Below, in pieces: positions 1 to 8,157 of a DNA stretch of 64,000 nucleotides. Where the stretch lies: the NCBI RefSeq assembly GCF_000938255.1, contig NZ_JYMR01000011.1:1-64000 (forward strand). The letters run 5' to 3'. Source of the DNA: Bradyrhizobium sp. LTSP849 (GTDB lineage: Bacteria > Pseudomonadota > Alphaproteobacteria > Rhizobiales > Xanthobacteraceae). A program made the translations under genes and the position numbers. Position 1 is the stretch's first letter. Each line of letters starts with the position of its first letter. A model generated the notes under the pieces. That model saw only the letters and a list, made by a program, of their open reading frames with translations. It made no database searches and was not told where the DNA came from.

Positions 1-366
1 AAGACCGCGATTATCATTCTGGTGCGGATGCCCGAGATCGGTCAGATCACGCGCGAACAAGCCGCCGCACTGTCAGGGCTTGCCCCTTATGACGATGACA
101 GCGGCAATCACGTCGGCGTCCGTCACATTGCGGGCGGGCGTGAACGGCTGCGCCGCGCGCTGTTCAATGCGGCGCTACCGGCGTCCTTTCGCTGGAATCC
201 GCAGCTGATCGCGTTCTATAAAAAGCTGACTGGGGCCGGCAAGGAGCACAAGCGCGCTCGGATCGCTTGCGCCAGAAAGCTGCTGATTTTCGCCAACACA
301 GTCGTAGCCCGCGGCACACCCTGGCAAAAAGAATCGCCTGAAGTCGCCAGCCCGCCAGCCATCTGA
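1..366 (+). CDS. IS110-family transposase, C-terminal part (5' end outside window)
   Basis: The reading frame is open from the first base and ends at TGA 364-366, giving 121 residues. They match the C-terminal Transposase_20 half of IS110/IS116/IS902 enzymes: an ALSGLAPYDDDSG stretch, then IAGGRERLRRALF, then a GKEHKRARIACARKLL helix. This family moves circular IS intermediates with a DEDD plus Ser mechanism; the catalytic DEDD part would lie upstream, outside the window. I cannot tell whether the element is complete. The 204 bases that follow to the next gene hold no gene I can support and no recognisable IS end. Confidence 0.8.
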   Translation, partial: KTAIIILVRMPEIGQITREQAAALSGLAPYDDDSGNHVGVRHIAGGRERLRRALFNAALPASFRWNPQLIAFYKKLTGAGKEHKRARIACARKLLIFANTVVARGTPWQKESPEVASPPAI

Positions 367-570
367 CCGCGTTTCTTTGTTCGGCCGAAGCACCGTTTCT
401 TCGTCCCGACCTGCCGTCACAAAGACGCCGCGCGCCGCGGCCGTCAAGGCTGGCCGTCGCTCCGGCCCAACCCCATCTCCGCTGCCGCCAGGCCACGCCT
501 TGACCGCCGCAAGCACGGCGTCATGCTCGCCGGCAATCGGGCGCGCTTTAATGGTTGCTACGATGTCCGA

Positions 571-2079
571 CTAAGTCCCCTTCGGCCGCACGATGGCCCA
601 GCCGATGCGCAGCAATTGCTGGCGGCCGGTCACAAGCCATTCGAAGGCGCGCGGCACTTCCGGCACGATGTCCGGGAAGCGCCTGAGGATTTCGAGCGGC
701 GGCGTGCCGGCAGTATCGGAGGCGCGCCAGACCACGACGCCGCCAGTCTCGGCGAACCGCGCCGTCGTCATCCACGGCGTGCGCGCGGGCTCGGCATCGA
801 TGAACAGGTGGGGCCGGCCGGAATGCAGCGTGATCAGGCTTGCAAGCTGCGTCTCGCCGGCGACCGCGCGCAGGCGGTGATTGGTGCGGCGGGCAAAGCT
901 GTCGTCGAAGAAGTCCGAGATCGCGCGCGCCGGCATCGAGGTCGCGATCTCGCCGGTGCCGCTCCAGGGCAGGAACAGCACGGCCAGCACGACACCGGCG
1001 GCCGGCGCCACGACGGCGGCCGCCCACACCGTGCGCAGCATCCGGGCACGGCGCATCGCGATGAGATCGCCGGCCACCACGACCATTGCGAGACCGGACA
1101 TCACCAGCACGACGCCGGCACCACCGACGACGGCATCGAGCCCGAACAGGCCGGAGATCAGGACCGCGCCGAGGGCCGGCGCCAGCGCAAAGAAGTAGAC
1201 GAAGTTGCGCGCGAGCGGCTCGACCGGCGGCCGATAGATGATCGGCGCCTCCTCGGTCTTGCCGGCAAACAGGCCGGTGTTGAGGAATGTCAGCACCGGG
1301 ATCGCCGCCGCGCCGAGCATGAGGCCACCAAGCAGCCAGGCCGCGTGCAGCGCGCGGGCGTTCAGCTCGGAGACCTGCGGCACGGGAGGCAGGACCAGCG
1401 TCTCGGCACGCATCAGCCAGACCGCATAGGGCATTGCCAGCACGGCAACGACGATGATCGCGAACAGCGGATCGAGCGCACGCAGCGTGCGGCGGCCGCC
1501 GGCAGTCGAGATCGCGAAGATCACGAGCAGCACGAGGAGGAAGATCGCCGCGGGCGTGGTCAACAGCAGCAGGCCGGCCTCGATCGACCAGGCGAACCAG
1601 GCATTGCCGCGGCGCTGGCCGATGATCTGCCAGGAATGCAACAGCAGCAGCGTCCAGAGCGGCCGTGCCAGCACCAGGGGGCCGAAATCGAGCGCCGGCG
1701 AGGAGAAGGCCAGCACCGTCATGGTCAGCAGCACGGCGAGCACCGCCTGTTGGGTGCCGACCACGGCGCGGGAGAGATGATAGAGCGTGACGAAGGTGGC
1801 GATCTCGCAGAGCTCGGCCAGGACGTAGACGCCGAAGATGTGGCCGCCCGCGGCGCGATAGGCGATGTCGGCAAGCCAGACCGGCAAAGGCGGGCCGAGA
1901 TCGGTGCCGACCTGGTATTCGCGGCCGAAGGCCAGCACGGTCGCGAGGCTGCCGGGCGGGCTGCGGTAGAACAGCAGGGCCACGAACAGCCACATCGCGG
2001 CCTGCAACAGCACGGCGATCCACACGATCAGCCGCGGCCGGGCGCGAATGAGCTCGATGACCAGGGAGGTAAACCGCAT
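571..2079 (-). CDS. GT39-like multispanning membrane glycosyltransferase
   Basis: This is a 502-residue membrane protein with roughly ten hydrophobic segments. The N-terminal half has the layout of the ArnT/PMT (glycosyltransferase family 39) group: a first membrane helix, then a periplasmic loop with FGREYQVGTDLGPPLPVW, where an acidic residue in the family binds the lipid-linked donor, and then stacked helices. Such enzymes move a sugar from a polyprenyl-phosphate carrier to an acceptor at the periplasmic face. The last 120 residues form a soluble domain. ATG at 2079 was chosen over an upstream in-frame TTG at 2103 because the first helix begins directly after it; no strong ribosome site is visible. 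Acceptor and donor are unknown. Confidence 0.75.
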   Translation of the reverse strand: MRFTSLVIELIRARPRLIVWIAVLLQAAMWLFVALLFYRSPPGSLATVLAFGREYQVGTDLGPPLPVWLADIAYRAAGGHIFGVYVLAELCEIATFVTLYHLSRAVVGTQQAVLAVLLTMTVLAFSSPALDFGPLVLARPLWTLLLLHSWQIIGQRRGNAWFAWSIEAGLLLLTTPAAIFLLVLLVIFAISTAGGRRTLRALDPLFAIIVVAVLAMPYAVWLMRAETLVLPPVPQVSELNARALHAAWLLGGLMLGAAAIPVLTFLNTGLFAGKTEEAPIIYRPPVEPLARNFVYFFALAPALGAVLISGLFGLDAVVGGAGVVLVMSGLAMVVVAGDLIAMRRARMLRTVWAAAVVAPAAGVVLAVLFLPWSGTGEIATSMPARAISDFFDDSFARRTNHRLRAVAGETQLASLITLHSGRPHLFIDAEPARTPWMTTARFAETGGVVVWRASDTAGTPPLEILRRFPDIVPEVPRAFEWLVTGRQQLLRIGWAIVRPKGT

Positions 2080-2178
2080 GCAACGCCCGCAAGATGCAGC
2101 CAACCCGTCCAGCCGGCCCTATTCACTCAGGAGTATTTTGATAAAGGGCGCTGCGCGTCGTGGCAACGACAGTCTGAT

Positions 2179-2979
2179 CTAGAGGCTGGCGGAAGCATCG
2201 ATTTCAACGGCCGCATCCACCTGCAACTCGACCTCGCCTGTAAACAGATCCCGCGCCGGCTCCGCCGTCCAGGGCATGTGCTTGGCACGGGCGGCGGCGA
2301 CGGGGGCGAAGAAGCTGCGGTGATGCACGGTGGGGCCGAGGCGGTTCAGCGCATCGAGGTGGTCCGGGACGCCATAGCCCTTGTGCTGCTCGAAACCGTA
2401 GCCGGGGCAGTCCTGCGCCAGCGCGCACATCAGCCGGTCGCGCGTCACCTTCGCGATGATCGAGGCCGCCGCAATCGACAGCACGATGCCATCGCCGCCG
2501 ATCACGGCCTCGCAGTCGCACGCCGTATCGAGCCGGTCGCGGCCATCGACAAAGACGTGCCTGGGCGACTCGGGCAGTGCCACCACGGCACGCTTCAGCG
2601 CCCAGAGCGAGGCGCGCAGGATGTTGTCGCGGTCGATGCGGGCGCGCGAGGCAACGGCGACCGAGACTTGCGCGGTCGCGCAGATCTTGTCGAACAGCCT
2701 TTCACGTTCCTCCGCCGTCAGCCGCTTGGAATCATCGATGCCGCGCGGAATGCGATCGGGATCGAGGATCACGGCCGCCGCCACCACGGGACCGGCGAGC
2801 GGCCCGCGTCCGGCCTCGTCGCAGCCTGCGACCGGCCAGATGCCGCGCTTGATCAGCCCCCGCTCGCGGCGGAAGCTCGGCCGGGTGACGGCGATGACGC
2901 CTTTGGCCGCCTTCGGCGCCTGCGCGGTCTTACCCTTGGCCCGCCCCTTGGCCTTCTTTGTGGATGTATCCCGAATCAT
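2179..2979 (-). CDS. rnhB: Ribonuclease HII
   Basis: RNase HII cuts the RNA strand of RNA/DNA hybrids and starts removal of single misincorporated ribonucleotides from DNA. The [17 protein letters not shown] block carries the first Asp-Glu pair of the DEDD metal site. [14 protein letters not shown] and [12 protein letters not shown] follow in family order and supply the other two Asp residues. The [15 protein letters not shown] segment is the type-2 C-terminal signature. A Lys/Ala-rich extension of about 40 residues precedes the catalytic core. ATG at 2979 gives 266 residues; a TTG start at 3015 is possible but less likely. The gene ends 99 bases before the upstream end of the GT39-like gene, and both run leftwards. 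Confidence 0.95.
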   Translation of the reverse strand: MIRDTSTKKAKGRAKGKTAQAPKAAKGVIAVTRPSFRRERGLIKRGIWPVAGCDEAGRGPLAGPVVAAAVILDPDRIPRGIDDSKRLTAEERERLFDKICATAQVSVAVASRARIDRDNILRASLWALKRAVVALPESPRHVFVDGRDRLDTACDCEAVIGGDGIVLSIAAASIIAKVTRDRLMCALAQDCPGYGFEQHKGYGVPDHLDALNRLGPTVHHRSFFAPVAAARAKHMPWTAEPARDLFTGEVELQVDAAVEIDASASL

Positions 2980-3047
2980 GGCCGGGATCGTGCGCAAGCA
3001 GACCGCGCGGCGCAACGGGGAACCCGCAGCAATTCCCGTTATTCAGC

Positions 3048-4211
3048 TCAGAACAGGCTGAGCTGATCGCCGTCCCGCTTCGGCCTCGCAAAATGATCCG
3101 TCGTCAGCTTGGAGCGCCGCTTGTTCAAACCGAGCCGGTCGCAGGCGATCTCGAAGCGGCGGCCGATGGTCCAGGCCATCGGGCCTGTGCCCTTCATGCG
3201 CTCGCCCCATTTCGCGTCGTAATCGCGGCCGCCGCGCATGTCGCGGATCAGCGTGAAGACGTGGCGATAGCGGTCCGGATAGTTCGCCATCAGCCATTCG
3301 CGGAAGAGATCGCGCACCTCCAGCGGCAGCCGCAGCAGCACGTAGGAGGCTTCCTTGACGCCGGCATGGGCCGCGGCATCGAGAATACGCTCCATCTCGG
3401 AATCGTTCAGCGCAGGGATCACCGGCGCGACCATCACGGTGGTGGGAATGCCGGCGTCCGAGAGCTGCTTCAGCGCCTCCAGCCGCTTCGGCGGCGTCGA
3501 GGCGCGCGGCTCCATGGTGCGCGCGAGTTTTGGATCGAGCGAGGTCACGGAGATCCCGACCTTGGCGAGGTTGCGCTTGGCCATGCGCGCGAGAATGTCG
3601 ATGTCGCGGGTCACCAGCGCCGATTTGGTGACGATGCCGACGGGATGGCCGGCGCGTTCCAGCACCTCCAGAATGCCGCGCATGATTTTGCGCTCGCGCT
3701 CGATCGGCTGATAGGGATCGGTATTGGTGCCGATCGCGATCATTCGCGGCTCGTAGCCTGAAGCTGCGAGCTCCTTCTCGAGCAGCGCCGGCGCGTCCGG
3801 CTTGACGAACAGTTTTGACTCGAAGTCGAGCCCAGGCGACAGGCCGAGATAGGCGTGGGTCGGCCGTGCGAAGCAATAGACGCAACCGTGCTCACAGCCA
3901 CGATAGGGATTGATCGAGCGGTCGAAGCCGATGTCGGGGGACTCGTTGCGGGTGATCACCTTGCGCGAGGTGTCGACCGCAACCGTGGTCTTGAACGGCG
4001 GCAGCTCCTCAAGGCTCTGCCAGCCATCGTCGAAGGCGACGCGCGCCTCGGCCTCGTAACGGCCGCTGGCGTTGGATTGCGCGCCCCGACCTCGCCTGCG
4101 CTGTTTGTCGATGGCGACCGCCAGCTCAGGGAAATCAGAAGGCGCACCCGCCGGCTCGGAGGGCGCCGTGACCGGCGGGTGCTTGAGAGCATGAGAGGAT
4201 GCTGGACTCAT
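3048..4211 (-). CDS. PA0069-family radical SAM protein (SplB-like)
   Basis: The 387-residue protein carries the radical SAM cluster motif CEHGCVYC (Cys106, Cys110, Cys113; CX3CX2C), which binds a 4Fe-4S cluster that splits S-adenosylmethionine. Its spacing and the surrounding DRSINPYRGCEHGCVYCFARPTHAYLG text are typical of the PA0069 group, distantly related to spore photoproduct lyase. The substrate is not known. ATG at 4211 is clear. An SOS-type direct repeat lies 24 bases upstream of the start, so DNA-damage control is likely, which would fit a role in DNA lesion repair or tolerance. The very C-terminal GDQLSLF resembles a beta-clamp binding pentapeptide (QLSLF); that is my inference and is worth testing. 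Confidence 0.9.
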   Translation of the reverse strand: MSPASSHALKHPPVTAPSEPAGAPSDFPELAVAIDKQRRRGRGAQSNASGRYEAEARVAFDDGWQSLEELPPFKTTVAVDTSRKVITRNESPDIGFDRSINPYRGCEHGCVYCFARPTHAYLGLSPGLDFESKLFVKPDAPALLEKELAASGYEPRMIAIGTNTDPYQPIERERKIMRGILEVLERAGHPVGIVTKSALVTRDIDILARMAKRNLAKVGISVTSLDPKLARTMEPRASTPPKRLEALKQLSDAGIPTTVMVAPVIPALNDSEMERILDAAAHAGVKEASYVLLRLPLEVRDLFREWLMANYPDRYRHVFTLIRDMRGGRDYDAKWGERMKGTGPMAWTIGRRFEIACDRLGLNKRRSKLTTDHFARPKRDGDQLSLF

Positions 4212-4234
4212 GAAGCCAAGATAGCATGTGATCA

Positions 4235-4249
4235 GAACAAATCAAGAAC
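4235..4249 (-). promoter_or_regulatory. Putative LexA (SOS) box, GTTC-N7-GTTC
   Basis: On the + strand GAAC occurs at 4235-4238 and 4246-4249 with exactly 7 bases between, i.e. GTTC-N7-GTTC read with the radical SAM gene. This direct-repeat form is the LexA site known for Alphaproteobacteria. It lies 24 bases upstream of the ATG at 4211, where a repressor would block the promoter. Confidence 0.65.
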
Positions 4250-4262
4250 AAGAATGAAAAAC

Positions 4263-4287
4263 TCGAAAACAACCCCATGCACAGTAG
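4263..4287. repeat. 25-bp interspersed repeat, copy 1 of 2
   Basis: A 25-base string beginning TCGAAAACAACC and ending GCACAGTAG is repeated without mismatch at 43082-43106. Here it lies between the radical SAM gene and the RMD1-like gene. The rest of this 181-base gap shows only the SOS box. The sequence resembles a short repeat common between Bradyrhizobium genes, but the match to other genomes is from memory. Confidence 0.75.
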
Positions 4288-4392
4288 AACTGCCAGTTGG
4301 CGACGATCCCGGTGAACGTCCCCAGGCGCATGACAAATCAACAACAATCGGGCGCCGCGCGCAGCGAACGCGATCCTCTCGATGCAACGCGC

Positions 4393-5232
4393 TCAGTGAA
4401 TCCCGGCAAAGATCTGGATGCACCCGATCGCGACCTCGATCACGATCAGCACCACCACCGCAATTTCGAGACGCAGCGAGCGCTGGGTGTCGATGATGTC
4501 GGTCAGGGCGTTGGCGGTCGCCGACACCGCCGTGAGCTTGCGCTCGAGCGTGTCGAGACGTTCCTTCAGCTCGTACTCGTCTTCGAGACGGCCGTAGAGC
4601 CGGTCGAGCTCGGGCTTCTCCCAGAGCACGTCGGGTTTCTCGGCAACGGCAACGCGACCGGCCACGCGCTGCTGGACCAGAAGCGCATTGCCGATCAGTT
4701 GCAAAATACCCTTGCGCCGGGGCGGCGTACGGCCGCGCTCGGCGAGCTGGCGCGCAAAGGGCTCGATGACGTCGAACACGGCCGCAACGCGCCGCTCGTC
4801 GCGCGCCAGCGACGTGCTCTTGGCGAGCGCGTCGGCAATCAGCAGCAGCCTGTCGTCAGAGAATTTGGCGAGGCAGATCGGGCCGCCCGGCGGAATCGCT
4901 TCGGCGCTCTCGTCCTTGCAGAGCTGCGCCTGCGCGATCTCCTCCTCATAGGGGCTGAGTTCGCCAATCACGCGGGACTTCAGGCTGTCGATCAGCACCT
5001 TCTCCTCCGAAGGGAGAAGGCCGATCAGCACCACGACGCCGTAGCGGAAGATCACGGCGAGGCCGGCATGGACGCGAAAGGCGGCGGGCGTCGAGGAAAC
5101 CGGCGGACCGATTTCGAGCCCCGACGGATTGATGCGCTCGCCCAGCATCACGGCGCGGATCCGCAAGGTCGGCGCGGCGTCCTGCTTCGGCGATGTTGAC
5201 GCTGTGCCAACAGGAAGTTGATCGGCGTTCAC
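4393..5232 (-). CDS. RMD1/YagE family protein (DUF155)
   Basis: A 279-residue protein of the DUF155 family, related to yeast Rmd1 and human RMND1, which act in mitochondrial translation; the bacterial role is unknown. The family core is visible as ERINPSGLEIGPP, followed by FRYGVVVLIGLLPSEE and then KFSDDRLLLIADALAKSTSLARDE. A helical segment (KPELDRLYGRLEDEYELKERLDTLERK) comes before the single C-terminal membrane anchor LEIAVVVLIVIEVAIG at about residues 256-271, so the protein is probably tail-anchored in the inner membrane. The start is GTG at 5232 behind an AGGA ribosome site. It stands alone, divergent from the glycosyltransferase at 5462. Confidence 0.85.
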   Translation of the reverse strand: MNADQLPVGTASTSPKQDAAPTLRIRAVMLGERINPSGLEIGPPVSSTPAAFRVHAGLAVIFRYGVVVLIGLLPSEEKVLIDSLKSRVIGELSPYEEEIAQAQLCKDESAEAIPPGGPICLAKFSDDRLLLIADALAKSTSLARDERRVAAVFDVIEPFARQLAERGRTPPRRKGILQLIGNALLVQQRVAGRVAVAEKPDVLWEKPELDRLYGRLEDEYELKERLDTLERKLTAVSATANALTDIIDTQRSLRLEIAVVVLIVIEVAIGCIQIFAGIH

Positions 5233-5461
5233 GCGAGTATCCTGCTTTGCGCCACCGGCTTTCTACGGACTCTGCACCGGTGCCGAAACATTTGGCAATC
5301 TTGCCACCCCGCGCGCGACACATTTGGCTGATGGGCTGGCGGCGGTTTACCATCGATCGCCGAAGTGCCGCCAGAAAGTTGCACTCGGCAACGCCGCATG
5401 TTTATGACAACATCATGGCAAGTTACGCTTCTCCCGAAATTGAGACACCGAAGCCTCGATC

Positions 5462-6037
5462 ATGCTGAGCGTCATCATTCCGACCGAAGGCGTGGAGCAG
5501 ACGGCGGTTGCAACTCTGGCCGCGCTGGTCCCCGGTGCCGCGGCCGGCGTCATCCGCGAAGTCCTTCTGGTCGACGGCACCCGCAACGGCGTCATCGAGC
5601 GCGTTGCCGACGTCGCAGGCTGCCGTTTCATCGGATACGAGGGGTCGTCGCAGGGCGCAGCCCTTGCTGCCGGCGCACTCCAGGCGCGTTCGCCCTGGCT
5701 GATGTTCCTCCCCGCCGGCGCTGTGCTGGAGACCGGCTGGATCGAGGAGACCACCCAGTTCATCCAGGCCGTCGCGTCCAGCGGGCGGGATCGCGCGGCG
5801 GTGTTCCGCTATGCCCGTTCGCCTTATGCAGATACCGGGTTCCGCGATTTCCTGCGCTCCGTGGTCCGCAAACTCGCCGGCCCCCTGGGCGATCAGGGAC
5901 TTTTGATCGCGCGTGATCATTACGACCGGATCGGCGGCTATCCGCCCCAGGCCCGCCGTTCCGAGGCCCGGCTGTTGCGGCGGCTCGGCCGCTCCTCCCG
6001 GACGCTGCTGCGCAGCCGGATCGTCATGGTCGGGTAA
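5462..6037 (+). CDS. Small GT2-family glycosyltransferase
   Basis: At 191 residues this protein matches the N-terminal GT-A nucleotide-sugar fold of family 2 glycosyltransferases: MLSVIIPTEGVEQTAVATL at the start, EVLLVDGT in place of the usual DDGS motif, and a later PWLMFLPAGAVLETGWI strand where the DxD usually sits. The DxD itself is degenerate (PAGA), so catalytic activity is uncertain. It ends with a basic RRLGRSSRTLLRSRI tail and has no membrane segment. No ribosome site is evident before ATG 5462. It is probably a single-gene unit, since the next gene starts with its own palindromic operator. Confidence 0.7.
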   Translation: MLSVIIPTEGVEQTAVATLAALVPGAAAGVIREVLLVDGTRNGVIERVADVAGCRFIGYEGSSQGAALAAGALQARSPWLMFLPAGAVLETGWIEETTQFIQAVASSGRDRAAVFRYARSPYADTGFRDFLRSVVRKLAGPLGDQGLLIARDHYDRIGGYPPQARRSEARLLRRLGRSSRTLLRSRIVMVG

Positions 6038-6046
6038 GCACACCTG

Positions 6047-6088
6047 ATACTTGCCAAGGTCAAATAATTGTTCGACAATGGCAAGTAT
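6047..6088 (+). promoter_or_regulatory. Nested palindromes before the MarR-GNAT gene (likely MarR operator)
   Basis: The inner palindrome ATTGT-TCG-ACAAT at 6067-6079 has the length and symmetry of a MarR-family site. It lies inside a second, exact 10-bp inverted repeat, ATACTTGCCA at 6047-6056 and TGGCAAGTAT at 6079-6088, with arm centres 32 bases apart, about three helical turns. The right arm ends 11 bases before the ATG at 6100, so binding by the encoded MarR domain would give autorepression. Confidence 0.7.
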
Positions 6089-6099
6089 TGAGGTGCCCC

Positions 6100-7059
6100 A
6101 TGCCATCCAGCCTTTCACCATCAGACCTTGCGACCGAACAGGTCGCTGACAACCAGGTTCAGGCGGTCCGCGCCTTCAACCGCTTCTATACCCACAAGCT
6201 CGGCGTGCTGGACCAGCAGCTTCTCAAGAGCCCGTTCTCGCTGAGCGAGGCGCGCGTGCTGTACGAGCTCGCGCATGGTGGCGAGCAATCGGCCAAGGAG
6301 ATCGGCATCGCGCTCGGGCTCGATGCCGGCTATCTCAGCCGCATCGTGCAGAGCTTTGACGAGAGCGGGCTGATTGCGCGCAAGCCGCTCCCCAGCGATC
6401 GCCGGCAATATCAGCTGAGCCTGACCGCGAAGGGCCGCCAGGCTTTCGCCAAGCTCGAGCGTTTGTCGCAGGACGACGTCGCCGCGATGCTGCGACCACT
6501 GCCGGGCGAAGATCGTAAGCGGCTGACCGGCGCGATGGAGACGATCGAGCGACTGCTCGCGATGCCGCGCGCGCCGTCGCCACGCGCGACCTTGCGCGAG
6601 CCCCGCCCCGGCGACATGGGCTGGGTGGTGCAGAGCCACGGCGCGCTCTATGCCAGCGAATACGGTTTCGACTCCGGCTTCGAAGCGCTGGTCGCCGAGA
6701 TCGTCGCCAAATACATGACCTCGTATGATGCCGCGCGCGAGCGTTGCTGGATCGCAGATATCGAGGGCCGTCCGGTCGGCTCGGTGTTTCTGGTGAAGGC
6801 GAGCGACGACGTCGCCAAGCTGCGGCTTCTGATCCTCGATCCGGCGGCACGTGGACAGGCGCTCGGCCAGCGCCTGGTCGCCGAATGCGTCTCCTTCGCG
6901 CGCGCCTGCGGCTATCGGAGGATGACGTTGTGGACACAGAGCAATCTGATCGCCGCGCGAAAGATCTACGAGGACGCCGGCTTCAAGCTGACTGCGACAG
7001 AGCCGCACCGCAGCTTTGGCCAGAACCTCACCGGCGAGACCTGGGAGCGCGATCTCTGA
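6100..7059 (+). CDS. MarR-GNAT fusion: HTH regulator plus N-acetyltransferase
   Basis: The 319-residue protein joins two domains. Residues about 15-150 form a MarR winged helix: a dimerisation helix (QAVRAFNRFYTHKLGVLDQQLL), the recognition part (SAKEIGIALGLDAGYLSRIVQSFDESGLI) and the wing (RKPLPSDRRQYQLSLTAKG). Residues about 165-319 form a GNAT fold; its acetyl-CoA loop is seen in LILDPAARGQALGQRLVAECVSFAR. Fusions of this type usually combine gene control with acetylation of a small molecule. ATG 6100 was preferred over the upstream TTG at 6088, which lies inside the palindrome. Its TGA overlaps the ATG of a 46-codon gene, suggesting coupled translation. The acetyl acceptor cannot be read from sequence. 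Confidence 0.9.
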   Translation: MPSSLSPSDLATEQVADNQVQAVRAFNRFYTHKLGVLDQQLLKSPFSLSEARVLYELAHGGEQSAKEIGIALGLDAGYLSRIVQSFDESGLIARKPLPSDRRQYQLSLTAKGRQAFAKLERLSQDDVAAMLRPLPGEDRKRLTGAMETIERLLAMPRAPSPRATLREPRPGDMGWVVQSHGALYASEYGFDSGFEALVAEIVAKYMTSYDAARERCWIADIEGRPVGSVFLVKASDDVAKLRLLILDPAARGQALGQRLVAECVSFARACGYRRMTLWTQSNLIAARKIYEDAGFKLTATEPHRSFGQNLTGETWERDL

Positions 7060-7199
7060 TGCGCCGATCGCACCAGCCCACGCACCGCATCACGGGGGAG
7101 CTCGTCGACCTCTATAAGCGCCGCGCACGACGGCTGCACGCGGAGGCGTGCCGGACGATGTGGCTGATGGTGTGGAGCTCGCTGCGAAGGAAGAGGTAG
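7059..7199 (+). CDS. 46-residue basic protein overlapping the MarR-GNAT gene (ATGA)
   Basis: The ATG shares its A with the stop of the upstream gene (TGATG), a common sign of translational coupling. The product is small and strongly basic (MRRSHQPTHRITGELVDLYK at the start, many Arg and a Trp-rich middle, RRKR end), with no signal peptide or known motif. Codon use looks like that of its neighbours. It may be a conserved small protein of unknown role. The start overlap is the main support; homologues with the same junction would be needed for certainty. Confidence 0.5.
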   Translation: MRRSHQPTHRITGELVDLYKRRARRLHAEACRTMWLMVWSSLRRKR

Positions 7200-7236
7200 A
7201 TGCTGTCACTGGCGCAGCGGGCGCAATGCGCGTTGC

Positions 7237-7386
7237 TGTGCCCTCGCCCCTTGCGGGAGAGGGCAGCGACGCTGGCAGACACAGGCTCACTTGGGTGAGG
7301 GGTTTGTCTCCGCGAGCGTCTGTGTATGCGGATAGAAACCCCTCATCCGGCGCTTCGCGCCACCTTCCCCCACAAGGGGGGGAAGG
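7237..7386. repeat. Interspersed palindromic repeat family B, copy 1
   Basis: About 150 bases starting TGTGCCCTCGCCCCTTGCGG and ending in a CACCTTCCCCCACAAGG arm, with the shared internal string CCTCATCCGGCGCTTCGCG. Copy 2 is at 20271-20430 in the same orientation. The two ends of the unit are roughly inverted (GGGAGAGGG against CCTTCCCCC), so the RNA would fold into a long hairpin. It lies between the small basic gene and moaB. Confidence 0.8.
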
Positions 7387-7393
7387 AAAGCAA

Positions 7394-7957
7394 TCACACA
7401 GTCGCGCCTTGCGCCTTCGCCCTTCGCAAATGCTCGTCCAGCCGCGGCATGATCTCGACAAAGTTGCAGGGGCGCGTGCGGTAGTCGAGTTGGGCTTCGA
7501 GAATGCCGTCCCAGCCGTCGCGGCAGGCGCCCGGAGAACCAGGGAGACAGAAGATGTAGGTCGCCCCGGCGACGCCGGCGGTGGCGCGGCTCTGGATCGT
7601 CGACGTCCCGATCTTGGCGTGGCTCAGCATGTGGAACGCGATCGAGAAACCGTCCATTCGCTTTTCGAACAGCGGCTCGATCGCCTCCGGCGTGACGTCA
7701 CGCCCGGTAAAGCCGGTGCCGCCGGTGGTGATGACGACGTCGACGCCGGCATCCGCAATCCAGCGCCGGATCACAGCGCGGATCGCCTCGACGTCGTCGG
7801 TGACGATCTCGCGCGCGGCGAGATGATGGCCGGCCGCAAGGAGACGATCGGCAAGCGTCTGCCCGGACTTGTCGTCGGCGAGCGCGCGCGTGTCGGAAAC
7901 GGTGAGCACCGCGATGTTGAGCGGGATGAACTGTTTGGATTCGTCGATGGACGCCAC
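7394..7957 (-). CDS. moaB: Molybdenum cofactor biosynthesis protein MoaB
   Basis: MoaB/MogA-fold enzymes bind molybdopterin and take part in its adenylylation before molybdenum insertion. The family pattern is present: LNIAVLTVSDTRALADDKSG at the N-terminus, VVITTGGTGFTGRDVTPEAI in the middle, and FCLPGSPGACRDGWD towards the end, which line the molybdopterin-AMP pocket. The start is GTG at 7957, set by a good AGGAG ribosome site 7 bases upstream, giving 187 residues. The frame runs further upstream into repeat sequence, but that part has no family similarity. No other moa gene is near, and the gene is bracketed by two palindromic repeats. Confidence 0.92.
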   Translation of the reverse strand: MASIDESKQFIPLNIAVLTVSDTRALADDKSGQTLADRLLAAGHHLAAREIVTDDVEAIRAVIRRWIADAGVDVVITTGGTGFTGRDVTPEAIEPLFEKRMDGFSIAFHMLSHAKIGTSTIQSRATAGVAGATYIFCLPGSPGACRDGWDGILEAQLDYRTRPCNFVEIMPRLDEHLRRAKAQGATV

Positions 7958-7987
7958 GGCTTCACTCCTGCTTCCCCAACCACCGCC

Positions 7988-8151
7988 GTCATCCTGAGGT
8001 GCGCGCCGTGCGGTGCGAGCGCACCGCAGGGCGAGCCTCGAAGGATGGGCCGGGGGCTCGCATCCTTCGAGGCTTGCCGAAGAGGCGAGCACCTTAGGAT
8101 GACGCCACTACTTCTGGATTCCGGTTCGCGTTGCGCGCGCCCCGGAATGAC
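7988..8151. repeat. Repeat families C (copy 1) and E (copy 1), back to back
   Basis: Family C runs from GTCATCCTGAGGTGC at 7988 to GCACCTTAGGATGAC ending at 8103, so its ends are inverted with one mismatch; an inner GAGCCTCGAAGGATG / CATCCTTCGAGGC pair forms a second stem. Another copy is at 59963-60088. It is followed at about 8115-8151 by a short unit with ATTCCGG and CCGGAAT arms (family E), also seen at 33449-33486. Together they fill the gap between moaB and the metallopeptidase gene. Confidence 0.8.
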
Positions 8152-8157
8152 GGATAG

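Noticed and set aside
523-3066. 847-codon open frame on the plus strand
   Set aside because: It runs antisense to the GT39-like and rnhB genes, is dominated by Arg, His, Gln and Gly as expected for a GC-rich antisense frame, and matches no domain.
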